Assembly: GCA_020741755.1 (NCBI GenBank)
Contig: DYYI01000036.1
Location: 1-9,019 of the forward strand
Direction of reading: 5' to 3'
From: Aliicoccus persicus_A
GTDB taxonomy: Bacteria > Bacillota > Bacilli > Staphylococcales > Salinicoccaceae
Length of the DNA: 9,019 nucleotides
Positions 5,900 through 9,019 of the stretch are shown here, piece by piece (within the stretch, counting starts at the first letter, position 1; every line of letters starts with the position of its first letter). The notes below the pieces were generated by a model that saw nothing but the letters and a program-made list of their open reading frames with translations, made no database searches and was not told the origin of the DNA. Position numbers and translations under genes: made by a program.

Positions 5900-6676
5900 A
5901 TGTATAAGAGACTTTTAATGTCGATAACGGCAGTAGGACTACTCGCTGCGTGTAATGGTGATGATGAAGATAACGATGAGGCTTCAAATGGTGATGCTGA
6001 AGGTGAAGTAACGATTTCTGCAGCAGCAAGTACGCGGGATGGCTTGGAAGAAGTTGTTGAATTATTTAACGAGGAAAATCCAGACGTTTCAATCGATATG
6101 AACTTCGGTGGGAGCGGTGCACTAAAAATTCAAATTGAGCAAGGTGCACCAGCTGACATATTCTTAAGTGCAAATGTGGATCACTTTGATGATTTAGATG
6201 ATGATGGATTCATAGAAGAACGCGTGACGTACTTAGGTAATGACCTTGTTTTGATCGAACCGACAGATGCCGAAACTTTATCGATTATTGAAGAACTCGT
6301 AGACGTAGACTTAATTGCGCTTGGCACACCGGAATCAGTACCCGCAGGGGAATATGGTAAAGCCGCACTTGAATACTATGAAATTTGGGGTGACATTGAA
6401 GACAATATCATCTATGCAGAAGATGTCCGTCAGGTGCTACAGTATGTTGAGGTTGAAGAAGTCGATGCAGGTGTCGTTTACAGAACGGACGCTTTAACGA
6501 GTGATGACGTCGTAATCGTTGATACATTTACAGAAGATTCACATGATGCGATTGAATATCCACTCGGTTTGCTGACAGACGGTGCAGATGACGAAGCAGT
6601 GCAAGCATTTTATGAGTTTCTTCAGTCAGATGATGCACTAGAGGTGTTTGAAGCGTATGGATTCATTATTGAATAG
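5900..6676 (+). CDS. modA: Molybdate ABC transporter, substrate-binding lipoprotein
   Basis: A 258-aa lipoprotein that captures molybdate (or tungstate) outside the membrane and delivers it to ModB. ATG 5900 lies four bases after the Nudix stop, with GGAG (5887-5890) nine bases upstream inside that gene, so translation is probably coupled. The short signal peptide ends in the lipobox LAAC with lipidated Cys18. An acidic linker (GDDEDNDEASNGDAEGE) precedes the domain. Family signatures: VTISAAAST (S40, oxyanion ligand region), NFGGSGALKIQIEQGAPADIFLSA (S72), ESVPAGEYGKAALEYY, and DVRQVLQYVEVEEVDAGVVYRTDA. Length and order match ModA. The molybdate-binding serine positions look intact. The gene overlaps modB by 20 bases. 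Confidence 0.95.
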   Translation: MYKRLLMSITAVGLLAACNGDDEDNDEASNGDAEGEVTISAAASTRDGLEEVVELFNEENPDVSIDMNFGGSGALKIQIEQGAPADIFLSANVDHFDDLDDDGFIEERVTYLGNDLVLIEPTDAETLSIIEELVDVDLIALGTPESVPAGEYGKAALEYYEIWGDIEDNIIYAEDVRQVLQYVEVEEVDAGVVYRTDALTSDDVVIVDTFTEDSHDAIEYPLGLLTDGADDEAVQAFYEFLQSDDALEVFEAYGFIIE

Positions 6677-7352
6677 ATTTGATATAACAGCTTCGGATTT
6701 TTTCACACCGGTCGGTCTATCATTACAAGTTGCAATCATAGCGATGATCATCGTATTTATACTCGGTACTTGTGCAGCATATTTTATGAACAAATATGAT
6801 TTCCCGGGGAAAATTGTCCTTGAGACGCTGTTTCTTTTGCCGATCGTTTTGCCGCCAACAGTGATTGGTTTTATCTTGTTGATGCTGTTTGGAAGCTCAT
6901 CGTTCATTGGTACGATGATCGATTGGATATTCGACCGCTCGATAATCTTTACGTGGTATGCAGCAATATTAGCGAGTTCGGTTGTCGCATTTCCACTGAT
7001 GTATCAAGCGGCTAAAGTCGGTTTTGCTGGTGTGGATAAAGAAGTACAAGAACAAGCACAAGTTGACGGTGCGACAAATTTCCAAGTGTTTTACAAAATC
7101 ACGTTACCACTCGTAGCGACAGCACTCATCTCGGGTGGGATATTAAGCTTTGCACGCGCAATCGGTGAGTTCGGTGCAACGCTGATGATTGCAGGGAACA
7201 TTCCTGGACGTACGCAAACACTGCCGACAGCAATTTACGTCGAGATGCAATCCGGTAACTATACGCTCGTCTGGCTGTGGGTCTCTGCGATTGTGCTGAT
7301 CAGTTTTATCATGTTGTTCTTAGTAAGAATCATGGCTAAAAAGTCTACGTAA
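6657..7352 (+). CDS. modB: Molybdate ABC transporter permease
   Basis: A 231-aa inner membrane channel subunit. ATG 6657 is favoured because AGAGGTG (6640-6646) lies ten bases upstream; an in-frame TTG at 6648 is too close to that site. The start lies inside modA (20-base overlap), typical of translational coupling. It begins SDFFTPVGLSLQVAIIAMI, matching ModB N-termini, and has about five membrane helices. LETLFLLPIVLPPTVIGF is the characteristic ModB segment. The cytoplasmic EAA loop that docks on the ATPase is at about residues 132-152 (EQAQVDGATNFQVFYKITLP). IGEFGATLMIAGNIPGRTQTLPTAIY is also conserved in ModB. All parts look functional, but no ATPase gene follows in this window. Confidence 0.95.
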   Translation: MDSLLNRFDITASDFFTPVGLSLQVAIIAMIIVFILGTCAAYFMNKYDFPGKIVLETLFLLPIVLPPTVIGFILLMLFGSSSFIGTMIDWIFDRSIIFTWYAAILASSVVAFPLMYQAAKVGFAGVDKEVQEQAQVDGATNFQVFYKITLPLVATALISGGILSFARAIGEFGATLMIAGNIPGRTQTLPTAIYVEMQSGNYTLVWLWVSAIVLISFIMLFLVRIMAKKST

Positions 7353-7367
7353 TTAATGGAGTCTAAA

Positions 7368-7418
7368 ATGTTAGATAAAGTTCATAAATGTACACTTTTA
7401 CATGAAAATTTAGTGTGA
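7368..7418 (+). CDS. 16-codon ORF with strong ribosome binding site in the modC position
   Basis: ATG 7368 has GGAG (7358-7361) six bases upstream and lies 15 bases after the modB stop, exactly where modC would begin in a modABC operon. It encodes only MLDKVHKCTLLHENLV before TGA. It may be the degraded start of modC, a small peptide or leader, or chance. The first residues (MLD) would suit a ModC N-terminus, but nothing after them resembles the ABC ATPase and no further modC remnant is seen. Confidence 0.25.
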   Translation: MLDKVHKCTLLHENLV

Positions 7419-7424
7419 ATCAGA

Positions 7425-7433
7425 TGTTATAAT
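7425..7433 (+). promoter_or_regulatory. Extended -10 promoter of the HAAS-like membrane protein gene
   Basis: TG, one base, then a perfect TATAAT (7428-7433). No good -35 element is seen 16-18 bases upstream (AAAATT region), as is often tolerated with an extended -10. The expected start near 7440 leaves a leader of about 30 bases. Confidence 0.6.
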
Positions 7434-7471
7434 GTTGGCATTGGAAAGTGTAAATGGAGGTCAGTACATTT

Positions 7472-8254
7472 ATGTTAAGTGAATCTCAAGAGAAATTTAT
7501 AAAACGGTTTGAGGCTGCACTTGTCGAGAAGGGGAAACACCCTGAATTCATCGCACAACAAGTTGCGAGTGTGACGCAGCAATTTGAATATGGAAACCAG
7601 CAAGGTAAGCCGGTCGATGTGCTCGGCGGGGGACCAGAGAATTATGCAAATGTTGTGGGACGAGACTTACCACGCGCGCACCAACTATTTCGTCCAATCG
7701 TTGCAATTTTCATCTTAGTATTTGGTGTAATGACCATTCCACAATTGCTGAACGGTACATTCGCATGGACACTTGAGTATATTCTTTTCGTCTTATTGTT
7801 CCCAGTTGTCGGTGCATACGGCTTATACATCATACTCAAAATTACCGAAAAGCGCTTTGTCGAATACGATAAAAATAAAATATCAATGGTTGCCTATCTT
7901 ATACTATTCACATATATCATCATACTCGCAGGTGTAAGTATATTTGGAACAGAGACGTTGCGTGGCTCTTCACTCTTCAATATCAGTACCCCATCATCGG
8001 ATACATTGTTCATTATCGGCTGGGTGGTGTTTGCATTTACGGTCATTGCATTACTCGTCATGCGCTATTGGTTATTTGCGGTCGTGGTTGCACTGTTCTC
8101 AGTTGCACCACTCATCTCCAGACAGTTTACCGAAGTACCGATGGATGATGATGGCTATTTGATTTTGACAAACATCGTATTGATGTTGACGATATTACTC
8201 GTTGTCGTCGTCGTCGGAATAGTGGCTTTTATCTATTCGAAACGTCGAAAGTGA
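7472..8254 (+). CDS. Multi-spanning membrane protein with HAAS/DUF1129-like N-terminal domain
   Basis: A 260-aa protein from ATG 7472. GGAGGT (7456-7461) lies ten bases upstream, and the earlier ATG at 7454 overlaps that site. The soluble N-terminal part (residues 1-70) is helical: SQEKFIKRFEAALVEKGKHPEFIAQQV, then QQGKPVDVLGGGPENYA. This pattern (helix with FI..F...L...G, then a GK..DVLG.P..YA-type turn) resembles the HAAS and DUF1129 domains found at the start of Firmicutes membrane proteins. About six membrane helices follow, the last ending in a basic tail (YSKRRK). Those families often sit next to a PadR regulator gene, but none is present here. Function unknown. Promoter at 7425-7433. 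No terminator is visible before rpsR, so read-through into rpsR is possible. Confidence 0.8.
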   Translation: MLSESQEKFIKRFEAALVEKGKHPEFIAQQVASVTQQFEYGNQQGKPVDVLGGGPENYANVVGRDLPRAHQLFRPIVAIFILVFGVMTIPQLLNGTFAWTLEYILFVLLFPVVGAYGLYIILKITEKRFVEYDKNKISMVAYLILFTYIIILAGVSIFGTETLRGSSLFNISTPSSDTLFIIGWVVFAFTVIALLVMRYWLFAVVVALFSVAPLISRQFTEVPMDDDGYLILTNIVLMLTILLVVVVVGIVAFIYSKRRK

Positions 8255-8269
8255 TGTAAAGTTTTTAGA

Positions 8270-8298
8270 TTGACAATTTGGCTACGACAATGTAAGAT
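8270..8298 (+). promoter_or_regulatory. Sigma-A promoter of rpsR
   Basis: A perfect TTGACA (8270-8275), 17 bases, then TAAGAT (8293-8298, 5 of 6). Transcription should begin near 8305, giving a leader of about 109 bases. It makes rpsR independent of the upstream membrane protein gene. Confidence 0.8.
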
Positions 8299-8347
8299 TA
8301 ATAACGCACATATCACATATTAAGAGCTTACGCGTTTATGAACGATT

Positions 8348-8394
8348 ATGAGTTTGAGCGAATATAGGACACACACACCCTATCTCAAATTTAT
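8348..8394 (+). promoter_or_regulatory. Bulged hairpin in the rpsR leader, candidate autoregulatory element
   Basis: An outer helix pairs 8348-8358 with 8384-8394 (TTTGAG/CTCAAA core plus A-T and G-U pairs). The inner helix ATAGG (8364-8368) pairs with CCTAT (8379-8383). The 3' strand is continuous, while the 5' strand has a five-base bulge CGAAT (8359-8363). The loop is ten bases of alternating A and C. No T-run follows, so it is not a terminator; it ends a few bases before the ribosome binding site GGGAGG. Ribosomal protein leaders often bind their own product, and an S6:S18 mRNA motif is known upstream of rpsF. Its conserved CCG is not seen here, so this assignment is only a hypothesis. 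Confidence 0.5.
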
Positions 8395-8413
8395 AATAAG
8401 GGAGGCAACAACT

Positions 8414-8653
8414 ATGGCAGGTCCAAGAAGAGGCGGTCGTCGCCGTAAAAAGGTTTGTTACTTCACAGCAAACGGTATCACACATATCGATTACAAAGAA
8501 GTAGACCTTCTTAAAAAGTTCGTATCAGAACGTGGTAAGATTCTTCCACGTCGTGTAACAGGTACTTCTGCGAAGTATCAAAGACAATTGACAACTGCGA
8601 TCAAACGCGCGCGTCACATGGCTTTATTACCGTACGTTAAAGAAGAAGCTTAA
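8414..8653 (+). CDS. rpsR: 30S ribosomal protein S18
   Basis: A 79-aa protein of the small subunit platform, which binds 16S rRNA together with S6. ATG 8414 has AAGGGAGG (8398-8405) eight bases upstream; the longer frame from 8348 runs through the leader hairpin and is rejected. It starts MAGPRRGGRRRKKVCYFTANG, and contains THIDYKEVDLLKKFVSERGKILPRRVTGTSAKYQRQL and AIKRARHMALLPYV, the hallmark S18 segments, at the normal length. It reads like the housekeeping staphylococcal type, not a divergent paralogue. In most Firmicutes rpsR is the last gene of rpsF-ssb-rpsR; here the upstream neighbour is an unrelated membrane protein gene, and rpsR has its own promoter and terminator. Confidence 0.98.
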   Translation: MAGPRRGGRRRKKVCYFTANGITHIDYKEVDLLKKFVSERGKILPRRVTGTSAKYQRQLTTAIKRARHMALLPYVKEEA

Positions 8654-8662
8654 TGAATTGAT

Positions 8663-8700
8663 AAACACCCAAAACCCGAGAGCGGTTGAGGGTGTTTTTT
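8663..8700 (+). terminator. Rho-independent terminator of rpsR
   Basis: AAACACCC (8663-8670) pairs with GGGTGTTT (8690-8697), with an inner AACC/GGTT helix, and the run of T extends to 8700. It lies ten bases after the rpsR stop codon. Confidence 0.92.
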
Positions 8701-8743
8701 GTTATGTTGGTTAATTGTGGGATGGTGGTTGTGTTAATTTCGT

Positions 8744-8979
8744 GTCAGTGAGCGGGTTTCATTGGCGTGTACATCCATTTTCGAGTCTATGAGCGGGTTT
8801 CATTGGAACGCAAACCAATCTGCGTGTCAGTGAGCGGGTTTCATTGGAACGCAAACCAATCTGCGTGTCTGTGAGCGGGTCTCATTGGCACGCAAATCAA
8901 TCTGTGTGTCCGTGAGCGGGTCTCATTGGCACGCAATTCAATCTGCGTGTCAGTGAGCGGGTTTCATTGGAACGCAAAC
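8744..8979 (-). repeat. Array of six 41-bp direct repeats, inverted relative to the left array
   Basis: GAGCGGG occurs at 8750, 8791, 8832, 8873, 8914 and 8955, exactly 41 bases apart. Read on the minus strand, the units match the left array (AATGAAACYCGCTCAC, GACACGCAGATTG, TTTGCGTTCC). The unit starting at 8750 is degenerate after its first 17 bases (8767-8789). Units at 8873 and 8914 carry GTCTCATTGGCACGC where most others have GTTTCATTGGAACGC. The last unit stops after AACGCAAACTAAA, the same 12 bases (ACGCAAACTAAA) that end the left array. It is noncoding, placed after the rpsR terminator. Confidence 0.94.
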
Positions 8980-9019
8980 TAAAGTGGACCCCTTGTCAAG
9001 GACACGCAGAGTACCCCCT
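8980..9019. other. Sequence breaking the repeat phase at the window edge
   Basis: The 41-bp pattern stops near 8979 and is followed by GTGGACC and the inverted repeat CCTTG-T-CAAGG (8991-9001). Then GACACGCAGA (9001-9010) matches the repeat family in the left-array orientation. This may be the edge of an inserted element or the start of another array in the other direction. The window ends too soon to tell. Confidence 0.35.

Noticed and set aside
8348..8394. Attenuator-type terminator before rpsR
   Set aside because: The hairpin has no run of T after it; it is followed by ATAATAAGGGAGG.
8348..8413. N-terminal extension of S18
   Set aside because: The strong ribosome binding site at 8398-8405 and the standard S18 start MAGPRRGG place the start at 8414; the extension codes through the leader hairpin.
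8980..9019. Definite insertion sequence end
   Set aside because: TGGACC and the short inverted repeat are suggestive, but only 40 bases are present and no transposase can be seen.

Overview
The window comes from a low-GC Gram-positive bacterium, most likely a member of Staphylococcaceae (or a close relative such as Jeotgalicoccus, Salinicoccus, Nosocomiicoccus or Macrococcus). The evidence is the strong AGGAGG-type ribosome binding sites, a sortase LPDTG surface protein, a ribosomal protein S18 that looks staphylococcal, and one good SigB-type promoter. The genus is an inference. No RNA gene, CRISPR array, phage gene or complete insertion sequence is visible.

Left part (1-2600): one large gene for a secreted, cell-wall-anchored protein (CAP domain, coiled coil, very acidic low-complexity stalk, LPDTG anchor), closed by a rho-independent terminator. 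Next is a noncoding array of seven 41-bp direct repeats (2287-2562).

Middle (2585-5345): small stand-alone genes, alternating in strand and separated by hairpin terminators that appear to work both ways. They are a glycine-zipper-like small membrane protein (-), a cytoplasmic CPHC thioredoxin-fold protein of DsbA type (+), an 85-aa two-helix membrane protein (-), a four-helix membrane protein behind a SigB-like promoter (+), and a secreted protein with two similar halves (-).

Right part (5440-8653): a Nudix hydrolase, then modA and modB (molybdate ABC transporter binding protein and permease), tightly packed as an operon. The expected ATPase gene modC is absent; in its place is only a 16-codon ORF with a good ribosome binding site. 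A multi-helix membrane protein with a HAAS/DUF1129-like N-terminus follows. Then comes rpsR (S18), which is not next to rpsF and ssb as usual and has its own sigma-A promoter and a bulged leader hairpin.

After the rpsR terminator lies a second 41-bp array (8744-8979) of the same repeat family in the opposite orientation. The two arrays therefore bracket about 6.2 kb as an inverted pair. This is the most unusual structural feature of the window. The last 40 bases leave the repeat phase and may belong to another element cut by the window edge.
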